This document shows positions 22,906-33,879 of a stretch of 64,000 nucleotides of DNA, one piece after another. Position 1 is the first letter of the stretch, and every line of letters starts with the position of its first letter. The notes under the pieces are model-generated. The model saw nothing but the letters and a program-made list of their open reading frames with translations, did not search any database and was not told the DNA's origin. The stretch is from Podospora pseudocomata (lineage: Eukaryota > Ascomycota > Sordariomycetes > Sordariales > Podosporaceae), in NCBI RefSeq assembly GCF_035222375.1, contig NW_026946363.1, positions 4,526,001 to 4,590,000 on the forward strand, in the 5' to 3' direction. The translations under genes and the position numbers were made by a program.

Positions 22906-23617
22906 TGCATGAGGGTACAAAGCCCTGAAGATTAGTATTGCGTAATAGACATGGCTGGCATCTAATAATTGGCGGGCAGGAGACCTTGTGACCTCATGGC
23001 TGAACTGTGTTATCTCATGGCTCGACTGCGCGAGTACTGTGCGAGTTAGATTACTAAACCATGACCAGATAGAAGAAGTAGTTACGCTCTTACATTAGTG
23101 TGGTGGACTGTCCCAGTGAAGCGAGGAACTTTTCAACTACCAAGGTGGGCAGATAGATATCCGCTGATGGGTTTATACCTCGACACTTTGAAGCTATTTG
23201 CAGGCCGTCGTGAAGGTGAGGCATTCAAGTGAAGAGGCGAAGACTGTCGATTTGAATGAATATTAGTATTCTTCTCTGCAACTTAGAGTAATCCAACGGT
23301 TCCTGTAACGGACACCCGGAAAGTCTGCCGGGACGAAGTGCAGTCTAGGTTGGGGCGAGCCACGCCTCCAACGCCTCAAAACGCCCATCAGACTTCAACT
23401 CCAATCGACCAAAAAGCCGGGAAATCTGGCTCTGGACGTTTGGCTTTCCAGACAAGACTATAAAAGTCAGTCTGCCAGAAAACTCTGTCCTGGGGCTCTT
23501 CCTTCGTCTCCTGGCTCTTAACTACTCGGTTGACATTGCCTATGTCATTTCGTCTTCTTTGCTCCACAAAATTCTTTTCCCTTGCCATTTCAGCTCAAGA
23601 ATCAAGAAGCAAAAGAC
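22906..23617. other. Intergenic region with promoter of the next gene
   Basis: No gene is seen. A TATAAAA at 23459-23465 lies about 155 bases before the ATG of the secreted protein at 23618 and probably belongs to it. Confidence 0.5.
23459..23465 (+). promoter_or_regulatory. TATA-like box of the small secreted protein gene
   Basis: TATAAAA occurs 153 bases upstream of the ATG at 23618, which implies a leader of roughly 100 bases or more. Confidence 0.4.
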
Positions 23618-24234
23618 ATGTTTCTGCTGGCCGTCCTGCTCTTGCTCGCCTCTGCGGCCAACGCTGCCGCCGTGGGTCCACGGAATGCGACCTACGACAC
23701 GACTTACGACACGACGCTCACCCACTTTACCGCTGCTCTCAATCCACCAAAGCTCGACAGTGGCCCGCATTGGCCACACCCATCGCACAAGGTAGGGATT
23801 TCTAGTCCGATTTTATGGAGTCGAAAGATGGGATTGCTGACCCTTGGGGATAAAACGGATAGATTGACTGCGATGTAACCTTTCAGCGCTACAACAATTA
23901 TGCTTACCTCTGGACGCTTGTAAGGATACAGGTCGAATGGATCAGAGAGGAAGGGCCCAAGTATTGGACGCTCCCCGAGGGTACACCAAAGGGGACTTTG
24001 GTCAGGGTTGGTTGCTGCAACGGGGCTTCGTACAATATTGTTGTTCAGGAAACCCTCCAAAAGCCCATCGCCATCGCGGGTGCGGAGATCACCACCATGG
24101 GACTGGCTGCGGCGGACCACTGCAAGCAGGGTGACCGGACCAAAGGCAGGGCGTGGGCGCAGAACAGGCTTTTCACCATCGAGGTCTTCCAAGATGAACA
24201 CAAGTGCGGAAAAAAATGCTGGCAGGGGGACTAG
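23618..24234 (+). CDS. Small secreted protein, unknown family
   Basis: Two exons (23618-23791, 23887-24234) with a 95-nt GTAGGG...CAG intron, phase 0, give 173 residues. The start codon opens a strong signal peptide (MFLLAVLLLLASAANA). The mature protein has a short YDTT repeat near residue 26, aromatic clusters (YNNYAYLW, PKYWTLPEG) and five cysteines, two of them adjacent in VGCCNGAS and two in the C-terminal HKCGKKC. It lacks membrane segments and known domains, so an extracellular or effector-like role is inferred from secretion and size alone. In-frame upstream codons exist but begin with TTG, so the ATG just before the hydrophobic stretch was chosen. Confidence 0.78.
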
Positions 24235-25566
24235 TTGTGCTTAGGCGTTGGATGGGCTTTTGGTATTGAGGTCTCTTGCCATTACGGATTGGGAGCACTG
24301 GGGAGACAGCATGTTTGATTTCTAGTCAAGGCAGATGAATAAAGGGTCCTTCCTACAGCACACTCGTCCTGGTAGATTACTGATAATCTGTTTTTCCCCA
24401 ATATCTTGATCCGGTCCAACTCGTCACATTTCCGATGTGTGCGGGGAGTGGCTTGAAATTTCGCAAACTGTAAGCATCTGTTCTACCATCAGATACGCCA
24501 CACAGTCCGACCCATGAAGCTCGAGCTTCTTAACACACCGCAGAAAAGAAGCCAGATCATCCACTTCTGCCTAAAAGCCATCAGCAGCAGATATCAATCA
24601 CGTTGCTTCGTGTCCCGCCGGAAAGGGGCCCGCCAGGCAAGCCCCGTCCCACTCTCACGAACAACAGACAGCGGGTGCAACGTTATCGTGACACTATCGT
24701 GGATCCATCCTGCCTCTGGACACGCCAGCGGTCGACAAGCCCCCAATGATCTGTGGACAGCCTGAGCGGTTTTGTGTGCTGATGTGTTGAACACGGGTGG
24801 ACTTTGGCGAGGGGCAAACGCCAGCTGATGCTCAAAATTTCTATCAGTGACGCTACCACACACGCACAGTCTGGCAAAGCTTTTTATCTGATTTGATTCA
24901 CAGATTGTGGTCGTGGCATGTGGTAGAGCTTGATACACTCGACCGTTCCTTTCTTCTCCTTCTCCTTCTACCTTTCCTCGATAGCAGCAGCAACGCACCA
25001 GAGCCCTACCTAATTCGCATTAGTCAGTCAACCACGACGATGCCCTCTTCAGAATTATCAAACACATAATCCTTCCCGCTGTTTGGTTTGACATTGTCTT
25101 TTTGTATTCAGAGATGTGAGACCCTCACGCAAATGCGTGGGACTTGATGTCTACGTCAATCATCGGTAGCACATCCTGCCACGCTGGCACTCTCCTGCTT
25201 CTTTTCAGTTTTCTCGCGTTGCTTCCTTGCCTTGGCTGACGTTCCAGGAGACGTCCCCATATCCGCCCGAAGATGTGCGATCCAGTCCGTCCCGTTCCCT
25301 CACGGTCTTTCGGGTAGTGTGTTTTGGCCTGTTCGTTGATGACTCTCCTTGCCCTGCTCGTTTGAATGTTGGCTCGTATCACAAGATTCCGCAGCTGCTC
25401 ATATAGATTCGCAATCCCATCGTTTTTTTGCATCCCATGATGGGGTGATCTCTGTCTTTCTCCGGCACGTTTGTCTCAGCTCACCAAGGTTTGGCCATCA
25501 TCACCCTCCCACAGGGGTTGGTTTGATCCAAAGTACAGCCCGGCTCTGTCGAGCCCCTCCGCAATC
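24235..25566. other. Intergenic region
   Basis: No gene could be supported. The frames seen are short and lack domains or splice partners. The right end should be the promoter of the RTA1-like gene. Confidence 0.45.
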
Positions 25567-26862
25567 ATGGCATCCTTAACCACCTCCAGCTTACATTACC
25601 TCACAAGCCTCGCAACTGAAACCGGCGATGTCGCGACGTCAACCACCCAAGCAAGCGGCCCATCCTACACTGGAGACCCCGTCTCCTACGATGACGGTTA
25701 CTACCGGAGCGACACCCCCATGGTATACCCCTTCACCACCTCCTCCTTCCCCTTGGCCCTAACCACAGCAATCCTCTTTTTGATCCTCACCATCCTGCAC
25801 GCGTACCTCTGCTTCAAGAAGAAGACTGTCTTTTTCGCCATCACGATCTACGCCTCCCTCGGTTTGTTTTGTCTTGCCCTCCGGTTTGCTAATCACTGCT
25901 GACATGCATGCACCCAGCAATGGCAACCTCCCAAACAATGAAATGCTACCTCGTCCAACTCCAAACCATCATCTTGCACTCCACCAACCTCTCCTCCTCC
26001 ACCATCAACCAGCTGGAACGTGCCGACGTCGTGCTTGTTGTGATGGACCTCTTGGAGGCGATTCCCGCGTCTGCGATGGGGTTCTTGCTCATGATGACGT
26101 ATACCAGGTTGACGTGGTTTATCATCCCCAAATCGGGGAGGAAGAACGGGAGGGTTTTTGGCTTGCCGGCGAGGTGGCAGACGAGCTTGCTGGCGTTGGG
26201 GCAAATGGTGGGGGATGGGTTGGTCGGGGTGGGTCACTACTATGGGCTGGGGTATTTGCAGAGTCTTGGGGGGGTGGTGGGATTGATGACTTGGGGGGTG
26301 TTGGGGGGGTTGGTGTTTAGGGCGGGGAGGGTGGAGGTGAGGGAGGAGGTGAAGGAGGTGAAGAGGTTCGTTTGGGCGGTTGGGGGGGCGGTTGGGTTGC
26401 TGATTGTGAGTTTCTTTTCTTTTCTTTTCTTTTCTTTTCTTCAGTTGTGTGATGATGGATGGAGAAAGGGGATTGCTAATGGGATGCAAATAGGGGTGTG
26501 CCACCGCGAGAATCATCAGACGGGAGGCGGTGGCGTATTTTTTGGCTGAGGCCCCGTGGTGGTCGAGTGAGTATGGGGTGTCGGAGACGTTCGCCATGTC
26601 GGAGTGGCCGGTGTATGTGTTTCAGCATTTGCCGATTTTGTTGATCTTGGTGCTTATGGCGGTTTACCACCCGGGAGCCTACCTTCCCAGGCGGTTGACT
26701 GGTTGGAGGCTCAACACCAAGAAGCTGTTGAGAGAGGAAAGGATGAGAGAGGACGTGGAGAACTTGAAGGTGTTGGCGAGGAAAGATTCAAAGGCGTCGT
26801 CTGTACAGGGGAGTGAGCTGGATTGCTTTGAGAGGGTTGACCTTGACAAGGAGACCAAGTAA
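25567..26862 (+). CDS. RTA1-like seven-helix membrane protein (divergent)
   Basis: Three exons (25567-25861, 25918-26405, 26494-26862) with introns of 56 and 88 nt give 383 residues. About seven hydrophobic segments are visible. The last third carries the most telling block: ARIIRREAVAYFLAEAP, then SEWPVYVFQHLPILLILVL and YHPGAYLP, which follows the RTA1 pattern of an arginine/glutamate helix, a WxxYVFxxLP helix and HPGxxLP. RTA1 proteins are fungal membrane proteins linked to lipid translocation and drug or sphingolipid stress. The N-terminal half is more divergent, so assignment rests on the C-terminal match. The first intron donor is GTTTGT. Intron 2 contains a (TTTCT)n tract. The gene is convergent with the DUF1275 gene, 228 bases between stops. 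Confidence 0.78.
26411..26441 (+). repeat. (TTTCT)6 tract within intron 2 of the RTA1-like gene
   Basis: Six pentamer units directly follow the GTGAG donor, giving an unusually long pyrimidine tract at the 5' end of the intron rather than near the acceptor. Confidence 0.85.
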
Positions 26863-27090
26863 AACAAAGTAGGGAAAGGGGCTATGGGGACGGTTGTGGA
26901 CGGAGGCGTGGCGCCATATTTCGTGTTTGTTCGGATGATGAGTTTAGGTACCTTGGGCAGGTAAGACTTTTGGAGTTATGGAATCGGATAGGTTTCATAG
27001 AACAAAAAACAGCCTCCAAAACGGCTGGTCTAACATGATTTGATTTAGAGCGTTCCCGATGACCTTTGAATCTATCCCATGATACCTGTC

Positions 27091-27997
27091 TTAAACCGCC
27101 TCATCCAACGACGGGTCAGCCGGCCAGAATATCCAAATCACCACCACAATCAACTTCAACCCAGCCGCTGCCCACAACGCCCCGGCGACACCAAACTCTG
27201 TGTTCGCCAGCTTCCCTCCCAAGAACGCACCGAGCAGCAGCGACAGCGGCGCCGCCACCCTCCGATTCCGTTCCGCATTGTGCACCGCGAACAAGTCCGC
27301 ATCGGAGAACAAGTCACAGTAGATGCTCGTCAGCACCACGCTCGTGAGCGCATTGTACTTGAGCGCCCGGCTCATGACAGCCTGCCCGCAGCTCTGAAAC
27401 GCCACCAGCGCGATGGGCACGAGGACGTACCAGGCGACCGACTCCGGGTGCACGTCCGAGCCGGCCAGCGTGACCATGCAGGCGGCCGCGACGATGAGGA
27501 GGAGTTGGGCGGTGAAGGACGCGCAGAGGACCCAGCGGCGTTTGGCCGAGAAGAAGCGGTGGAAGCGGGAGAAGAGAAAGGATCCCAGGAGGAAGGAGAG
27601 GAGGGAGGTGCCGGATTTGAGCCAGCGGGTCGAGGCCGAGGGGTCGGCCAGGCCGAGGCCGATGTAGACGGTGTTTCCTTGAACGGGGTGTCAGTTTTTA
27701 TATGGGGGTTTAAAAATGGAGGGAAAATGTGCGTGTCGTACCCGTTTGCATAGACACAAAACTCCCCCATACTGATATCGAGGCGCTGTCGAGGAGGCCG
27801 GTGATGAGATAGCAGAGGATGAGAATGAGATCGGCCCAATCACGGCTCACGTCCACCATGAAGTAATCCCGCCATTTTTGAAGCGTCGGCACGGCATCGT
27901 CTTTTGGCGGTCCCATTCTTTGCGATTGTGGCAGGAGAGGGCTCTCTTCGTTGGCGTGGGCCACAATCTCGTTGTTGAGGATGGTTGATCGCGTCAT
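27091..27997 (-). CDS. DUF1275 (YoaK-like) membrane protein
   Basis: Two exons (27742-27997, 27091-27677) with a 64-nt intron give 280 residues. The first exon has a hydrophilic start and the family's first helix with LILCYLITGLLDSASISVWG, followed by FVSMQTGNTVYIGLG, the conserved MQTGN motif that spans the intron. Later helices carry CGQAVMSRALKYNALTSVVLTS, close to the family's Q-S-x-x...N-x-x-VVLT pattern. DUF1275 proteins are six-helix membrane proteins found in bacteria and fungi with no proven substrate. The start at 27997 faces the oxalate decarboxylase gene, so the two share a promoter region of about 890 bases. Confidence 0.88.
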
Positions 27998-28887
27998 GGC
28001 GGGCGAAAAAAAGGGCAGGGTTGAGTTTTTATATCGTATTCTTTATGTCTTGAAAACGCCCTCGGGCAGGGGTCTCGGCCAACAGAATCTCTTCCAGTGA
28101 GTCAACAGAAAAACTGTGAAGCGGGACTTGGCGGCATCACCCTTTTGGGCATTTGGCGAAGACGTGATCGCGGGAGGCGGCCAGAAACCCCCATGTTCTA
28201 GTCTTCAGCTTCGTTGTCGGTCCGTTGCCCCTGAGGTAAGGGAAGTTTTGACAAAGTGAGTGAATCGCTGGTGCCGTGACGCGGTGTCGGCGCGGGGGGG
28301 GAGCTCCATGGAAAAAGCCGTGGGATAGAAGGGATCTTATCCACTGACGGCAGGGCTGAGGATGGCCAATCAGGGGCTGGGTTCATGATGTCATTAACGC
28401 CTAGCCAAGAGAGGAACTCAATCGTCGTGGTTGACCTTTCACCTTTCCACTGAAGAGTAACAACTTCTGCGAAAGTTCATCCGACAACGCCGATGTTTGA
28501 AGAGATTCCATCAATCATGAGGCTGCAATGAGTGTGGACGGGAATCTCTCGGTGGCGCTCGGCATCGTGGAAACCAATTGGACTTGCGAACACAGTTCTC
28601 TTGCATCAGTGATCGCTACGATGTCCAACTTGGGATGAGCCCCTCACACTTTCAAGGAAGGTAGGAGCTGCTCCAGGGAAATAGTAGAGCTACCCCTCTA
28701 TCCGATTCCCGAGTGGTGATGCCATAGAGAGAAGAAAGAATTGGTCACCGAGAAGCCGTGTACCCGGATGCGATGGCTGTAGTCAGCAACCATGCGGTGG
28801 GATGAAGTGGTATAAAACCCGGATATGATCAATTGATACGGTAGATTACTTTTTCTACCTCGTGTTTGTGTGCCTGGGTTGTTCAAA
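27998..28887. promoter_or_regulatory. Shared divergent promoter region, DUF1275 and oxalate decarboxylase
   Basis: These 890 bases separate two starts that point apart. A CCAAT pentamer occurs at 28366-28370 and a TATAAAA at 28811-28817, 77 bases before the oxalate decarboxylase ATG. Sharing of control elements is possible but unproven. Confidence 0.5.
28811..28817 (+). promoter_or_regulatory. TATA box of the oxalate decarboxylase gene
   Basis: TATAAAA lies 77 bases upstream of the ATG at 28888, in the position expected for a strongly inducible fungal gene. Confidence 0.55.
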
Positions 28888-30320
28888 ATGCGTTTCTCCA
28901 GCAATTCCCTTCTTCTCGGAGCAGTAGCCCTGGTCTCTGCCATTCCCGTCCAGGACAGTCCTCGCCAGAGGCTTCTCGACGGCAAACCGCTTCCTGGCAA
29001 ATACCGGAGCAAGAATCCATATACCCCCGGTTATCGTGATCCCTATGACACAGCCGTGGATTCCATCGGGAAGGGCCTCGACCCCTTGCCCTGGCGCAAT
29101 GGCGATGGCGCCTCAGTTCTTGGTCCGTGGAACAGAGAGCGAGCAAGACAAAATCCAGACCTCGTCCGTCCCCCTTCCACAGACAGCGGCAACATCCCCA
29201 ACCTCCGCTGGAGTTTCGTAGACTCCCACATCAGAATCGAGGCATGCCTGCTCCCCCTTCCCCCACCACACCTTTATCACTAACTTTTCCCCCCAAGGAA
29301 GGAGGCTGGACCCGGCAAACCACCATCCACGAGCTCCCCACCTCGATCGAGCTCGCCGGCGTAAACATGCGTCTCGACCACGGCGCCATCCGCGAACTCC
29401 ACTGGCACAAAGAAGCCGAGTGGGCCTATGTCTTGTCAGGCTCCGTCCGCGTGACAGCCCTGGACTACGAAGGCGGCAACTTCATCGACGACCTCTCCCA
29501 AGGCGACCTGTGGTACTTCCCCTCCGGCGTCCCCCATTCCCTCCAAGGCCTCGACCCCAACGGGACCGAATTCCTCCTCATCTTTGACGACGGCCGCTTC
29601 TCGGAAGAAAGCACGTTTATCCTCACCGACTGGTTCGCGCACACGCCCAAGAGCGTGATAAGCAAGAACTTCCACCTCGCCCCCGAGGTGTTTGAGAGGG
29701 TGCCCAAGAGGGAGAAGTACATCTTCCAGGGGAGCAAGCCGGGGAGCATAGAGGAGGAGGAGCCAAAGGGGAAGAATGTCAAGAAGAGCAAGTACCAGTT
29801 CACGCATCGGATGCTGGAGCAGGAGGCGCACGTGACGAGCGGGGGGAAGGTGAGGATTACGGACTCGAAGAATTTCCCGATCAGCAAGACGGTGGCGGCG
29901 GCGCATCTGGACATGGAGGTGGGGAGCCTGAGGGAGATGCATTGGCATCCCGATGCGGACGAGTGGAGCTTTTTCATCAGGGGGAGGGCGAGGGTAACGG
30001 TTTTTGCGGCCGAGGGGACGGCGAGGACGTTTGACTACCAGGCTGGGGACGTGGGCATTGTGCCGAAGAATATGGGGCACTTTATTGAGAATATTGGGGA
30101 TGAGCCGTTGGAGGTGTTGGAGATTTTTAGGGCGGATGAGTTTAGAGATTTCTCGCTTTTCCAATGGTTGGGCGAGACGCCGAGAAGGATGGTGGTTGAT
30201 ACCTTGTTTGCGGATGACAAGGAGGCCGGGGAGAAGTTTTTGAAGGAGATAGACAATCCGGTCAAGGACGAAATTACGCTGCCAGATATTAAGAATGACG
30301 AGGAAGAAGACGACTTGTAA
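28888..30320 (+). CDS. Oxalate decarboxylase, secreted bicupin
   Basis: Two exons (28888-29241, 29298-30320) give 458 residues. The intron of 56 nt has a GC donor (GAG|GCATGC), chosen because it alone keeps the conserved VDSHIRIE-EGGW junction. A signal peptide (MRFSSNSLLLGAVALVSA) opens the protein. Cupin 1 has Mn ligands H153, H155, E159 and H198; cupin 2 has HWHPDADE and a later histidine in GHFIEN. The lid segment SEEST at 220-224 contains the catalytic Glu (E221), which marks decarboxylases rather than oxalate oxidases, whose lid differs. The enzyme splits oxalate to formate and carbon dioxide outside or at the surface of the cell. Fungi use it to control oxalate and pH. It should be active. 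The C-terminal tail is strongly acidic. Confidence 0.94.
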
Positions 30321-30495
30321 GGGGGACACTGGGGAGAAGAATATTGTTTATGTCATTATATTGAGAAGCTTTATATACCGAGAAAATATCTTGCACCAGA
30401 GAAAGAACGCAACGAGATGTCCCTTATCATCGGCCTGACCCACCAGCCCGCAAACGCCATGCTTCCATATCCCAAGCCACAGAAAGACAGTAAGA

Positions 30496-32637
30496 TTACA
30501 TGTAGTGCATCATCTGCTGAGGAGCACCAGGCCGCTTCTTCTCAATGATGAGAATCGTCTCAATGAACTGCCGCTCCAAGGTGTCGCTCTTCCTTCTCCT
30601 GGCCAACAAGCTTGCCGTCTTGAGCACGTTCTTGATCTGCCGACCATTGAGCTTGAGCTCGGAAAGCTCACTGATGTCCTTGTCAGTGAGGTTGCTCTTG
30701 ATGGTCGAGTTCCGGAGGAAATTCTTCCAGATGATCTTGCGAGCAGACACCGTAAGATCAGGGTACTCGATGCTCACGTGGATACGCGACTGGAAGGCCG
30801 CATCGATCTCGCCGCAGCGGTTAGTCGTCAGGAACATGATGCCCTCATAGTACTCCAAGGTCCGGAGGAAGATGGTGACGATCTTGTTGCGCTCAATCTC
30901 GTGGTTGCTGCGGGCCTCGAGGAAGACATCGCACTCATCGAGGAGCAAGACGGCGTTCCATCTCGAGACCAACTCCAAGATGGAGTTTAGCTCCCGCTCG
31001 ACCTCCCATGGATCAGACCCAAGATCACCAGAGCTCAGCATGTGAAGTGGCACCCTGAGGTTCTCCGCCACGGCCTCAGCTGTCAACGTCTTACCAACAC
31101 CAGGAGGACCAGAGAGCAGGCAGATGATGCCCTTGCCCTTGCCGGCGATGATATCGTCGAAGCTGTCACCCGCGAGCTGGGCTTCGGTGAAGGACAGGAT
31201 GAGCTCCTTCTGGTCGGCGGGAAGCACCAGCCTGTCAAAGGCAGTAGTGTTCCATCTCACGTCTGTGATCTGTTCCAGGAAAAAGTCGACCCACTTCTTG
31301 TACTTCAGACTGTACCCGCGGGTTCGCGAACGGCAGAGCATCTTGTAGTAGTCAGGCATGACAAATTCCTCGGACTCGATGCCGCTCTCGACCTTGTGCT
31401 TGTTGAAGCGCTCGATGTCGGTGGCGTTGAAGTCATTGAGGTACCTCACCCGCCAAGGGCTGAAGCGGTTGAAGCTTTCGATATCCACCACGATTCTCCC
31501 AGTAATCTGGATGTCGACCTCGTTGCCTTCTCTGTTCCAAGTAATGGCGCGTCCAGAGTATTCCCTATAGTGGTGACCAGCCAGCTGCTCGAAGATGGTT
31601 CCACGCTTGAGAAGCTGGGCGGTGATCTCCTCTTTCTTCTCGTGGAAGTGGAAGGGGTAAACCTTGAGACCCGTGATCTTCTTGGTGCCGAGGAATTCAG
31701 GGATGTTGATGGCCTCCTGGTAGCGGCCGAATTCCTTGCCGCCATAGTCGACACAGTCGCAACGGACCTGAAGGAACTTGCCGCAGTTGTTGGCCATGTA
31801 CTCGGTCTCTACCATCTCGAAGCCGGACATGGGACCGAGGTAGGCAGAGAGGACAATGGTTCCGGGCTGGAAGATCATCCACAGATCCTTGAAGCAGACA
31901 ACACCATTCTTGACATAGTCCTGAAAAGTCTTGATGTTGTCGCCGATCTCGTAGTTGAGGATGTCGTAGAGGATCTTCATGTGCTCCTTGGTCTTCTCCT
32001 CGAGGTCGGGCTTCTCCATGTACTTGGTGAACTCGGCCCATCGGTGAACAAAGGGCTTGAAAGGCGCCTCGAACTCTAGCCGGCTGAGCTCGCAGGCAAC
32101 ACCGGGATAGTCGGCCATGATCTCGGAGAGAGCATCGCGGAGCCATGGGCTCTGCACCACGATGCTGTGCGCCTCCAGCTTCTTGCGGCTGTCCTGACTC
32201 TTCATGTTGCGGACAACGACAGCGTAGGTGGCCGTCTCCTCATTCTCAGCAGCCTCCTCGACACCATCTGGATATTTGTCGACCCAGGTCCACTCTCCAT
32301 CTTCCACTGGACCCTTGTAGATGTCCTTCCTTTGACTGATGCTCCCTACTTGAACTTTGGGTTTCTCCTCCTCCTCCTTGTCCTCATCGCTCTTCTCCTC
32401 GTCCTTCTTCTCTTCTGTCTTTTCCCCTGTCTTGTCCTCTTCCTTCTTGTCTTCCTTCTTGTCTTCCTTCTTCTCCTCTGTCTTCTCCTCCTTCTTCTCC
32501 TCCTTCTTCACCTCTGCTTGCTCCGTCTTCGACTTGTCGGCGGCGGTGGACCCGGAGGTGAGGGAGGTAGCGGACCCACTCTTTGCCGATTTCTCGGCGG
32601 CGCTCTTCTTGGAGCGGCGGGGCCAGCAACGAACCAT
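30496..32637 (-). CDS. AAA ATPase with charged N-terminal tail
   Basis: A single exon encodes 713 residues from the ATG at 32637. Residues 25-95 are almost only Lys, Glu and Asp in short KKEEKKEEKTEEKKED-like repeats, likely a long charged helix. A middle region of about 300 residues, with the block IKTFQDYVKNGVVCFKDLWM and the later HHYREYSGRA, matches the uncharacterised domain (DUF7025) that often precedes AAA modules in filamentous fungi. The AAA core has Walker A GPPGVGKT at 510-517, Walker B LLLDECDVF with D567-E568, and a sensor/arginine region around FLTTNRCGEIDAAFQSRIH. Substrate and location are unknown. No mitochondrial or membrane signal is clear. The stop at 30496 lies about 175 bases from that of the convergent oxalate decarboxylase gene. 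Confidence 0.9.
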   Translation of the reverse strand: MVRCWPRRSKKSAAEKSAKSGSATSLTSGSTAADKSKTEQAEVKKEEKKEEKTEEKKEDKKEDKKEEDKTGEKTEEKKDEEKSDEDKEEEEKPKVQVGSISQRKDIYKGPVEDGEWTWVDKYPDGVEEAAENEETATYAVVVRNMKSQDSRKKLEAHSIVVQSPWLRDALSEIMADYPGVACELSRLEFEAPFKPFVHRWAEFTKYMEKPDLEEKTKEHMKILYDILNYEIGDNIKTFQDYVKNGVVCFKDLWMIFQPGTIVLSAYLGPMSGFEMVETEYMANNCGKFLQVRCDCVDYGGKEFGRYQEAINIPEFLGTKKITGLKVYPFHFHEKKEEITAQLLKRGTIFEQLAGHHYREYSGRAITWNREGNEVDIQITGRIVVDIESFNRFSPWRVRYLNDFNATDIERFNKHKVESGIESEEFVMPDYYKMLCRSRTRGYSLKYKKWVDFFLEQITDVRWNTTAFDRLVLPADQKELILSFTEAQLAGDSFDDIIAGKGKGIICLLSGPPGVGKTLTAEAVAENLRVPLHMLSSGDLGSDPWEVERELNSILELVSRWNAVLLLDECDVFLEARSNHEIERNKIVTIFLRTLEYYEGIMFLTTNRCGEIDAAFQSRIHVSIEYPDLTVSARKIIWKNFLRNSTIKSNLTDKDISELSELKLNGRQIKNVLKTASLLARRRKSDTLERQFIETILIIEKKRPGAPQQMMHYM

Positions 32638-33879
32638 GGTCAATGCTTTGGTGGGGTCGTTGTGTGTAAGTGATAACGTGGGAAGAGAGGAAGTGAAGAA
32701 ACCCCGAGGAAGATGGGGCCTTCAATTGTTGTAGATGATGATGATGAAAGCCTCGTGTTTAACTTGATTTCTGAAGGTTGGAATGCGTCCCTTTATCTAT
32801 GTGCTCAGAACAGCAAGCCTCGTCCATTGCAAAGTTCAGCTTTTGCACGGTACGAGAAGCCAAACAGGCAGCACAGGGCCCTTATCTCCACTTCCGGGGC
32901 CTGAAGCGGCTAGTGACTCACTGCGGTAACTGGGTCCACCAACGGCCGAGTGAGCTTGCAGCGGCTGCCTCCACCGGCTGCCGTCCTCAGATCCCACCAC
33001 AACAACCAAACGAGTCCTTGTTTGCATGGATTGGTATGCAATGCGAAGGTGTAATTTGTCCAGTCCTCAAAGGCAAACTGCGAGGAGAACTCGAGGAATC
33101 CGCTTTTCTCATTCAAATCTTCAAAAGTCACTCGCCGAGTGCGGGGTCAAGGGCTGAGTCGCCCAGCGAAGGGGCCGGGAAGCCATCCTCTTCAGAGGCC
33201 CCCCGAAGATCCCCGCACGCCACATCTCCAACTCAAACGACAAAAACCAAGCTTCGTCACCGCTTCCAGGCCATGGATGCTATCACCATCCAATCACCAA
33301 TCCGCACGCACGAGGCCTCTGCAGGCCACCCAGTTGGAAGCCTAGCGCTCCAGGCATGATTACTCCGTAAAGGCAGGAAGAAAAGCAAGCACTGCGTATG
33401 CAAGACAACGGCCCTCAGGGCTGGCTATCCGACCTTCCCCTAACCGCCACGTCTTGATGCCAAGCGCCTCGTCTCACATCAGCACCATGAATTCGCCATC
33501 GTTGATATCTTTCCAATAGAGGATGGGCATCTGTCAATTGCTGATTCAACGGCGAGGTGTGTTTACATGTATGTTCGCGCTGATAATCTACACATTTTCG
33601 GTGCCATCAACACATCAGCAGTCCCATGACTCTCATGCTGGACAGAACGAGCGGTGGACCTGCATAGTATACTTCGTACGCAGCATGGATCCTGCGGATG
33701 ATTCCCCCATATCCTGATGAGGCTTGGGGTCCCACAAGGCTGAGCCTCTGTCCTGCAGCACCCCATCGGCTGTGTTACTTTGTCTTCACATCGGTTCTGG
33801 ATAGGCTATGAGAACGACCTCCTGCCGCGATATGGAACCACCACTAGCATTGCCTCTTTCCCTGTCCCTGTCTGTCCTT
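32638..33879. other. Intergenic region
   Basis: This stretch holds the AAA ATPase promoter on the left and the 3' flank of the DUF1993 gene on the right. A 193-codon frame at 32778-33359 has no domain and was not accepted. Confidence 0.45.

Noticed and set aside
31042-32079. 345-codon open frame on the plus strand
   Set aside because: Antisense of the AAA ATPase coding exon; the composition mirrors the real gene.
32778-33359. 193-codon frame in the gap after the AAA ATPase
   Set aside because: No domain, no signal peptide, no splice structure, and the frame is not better than neighbours in the same region.
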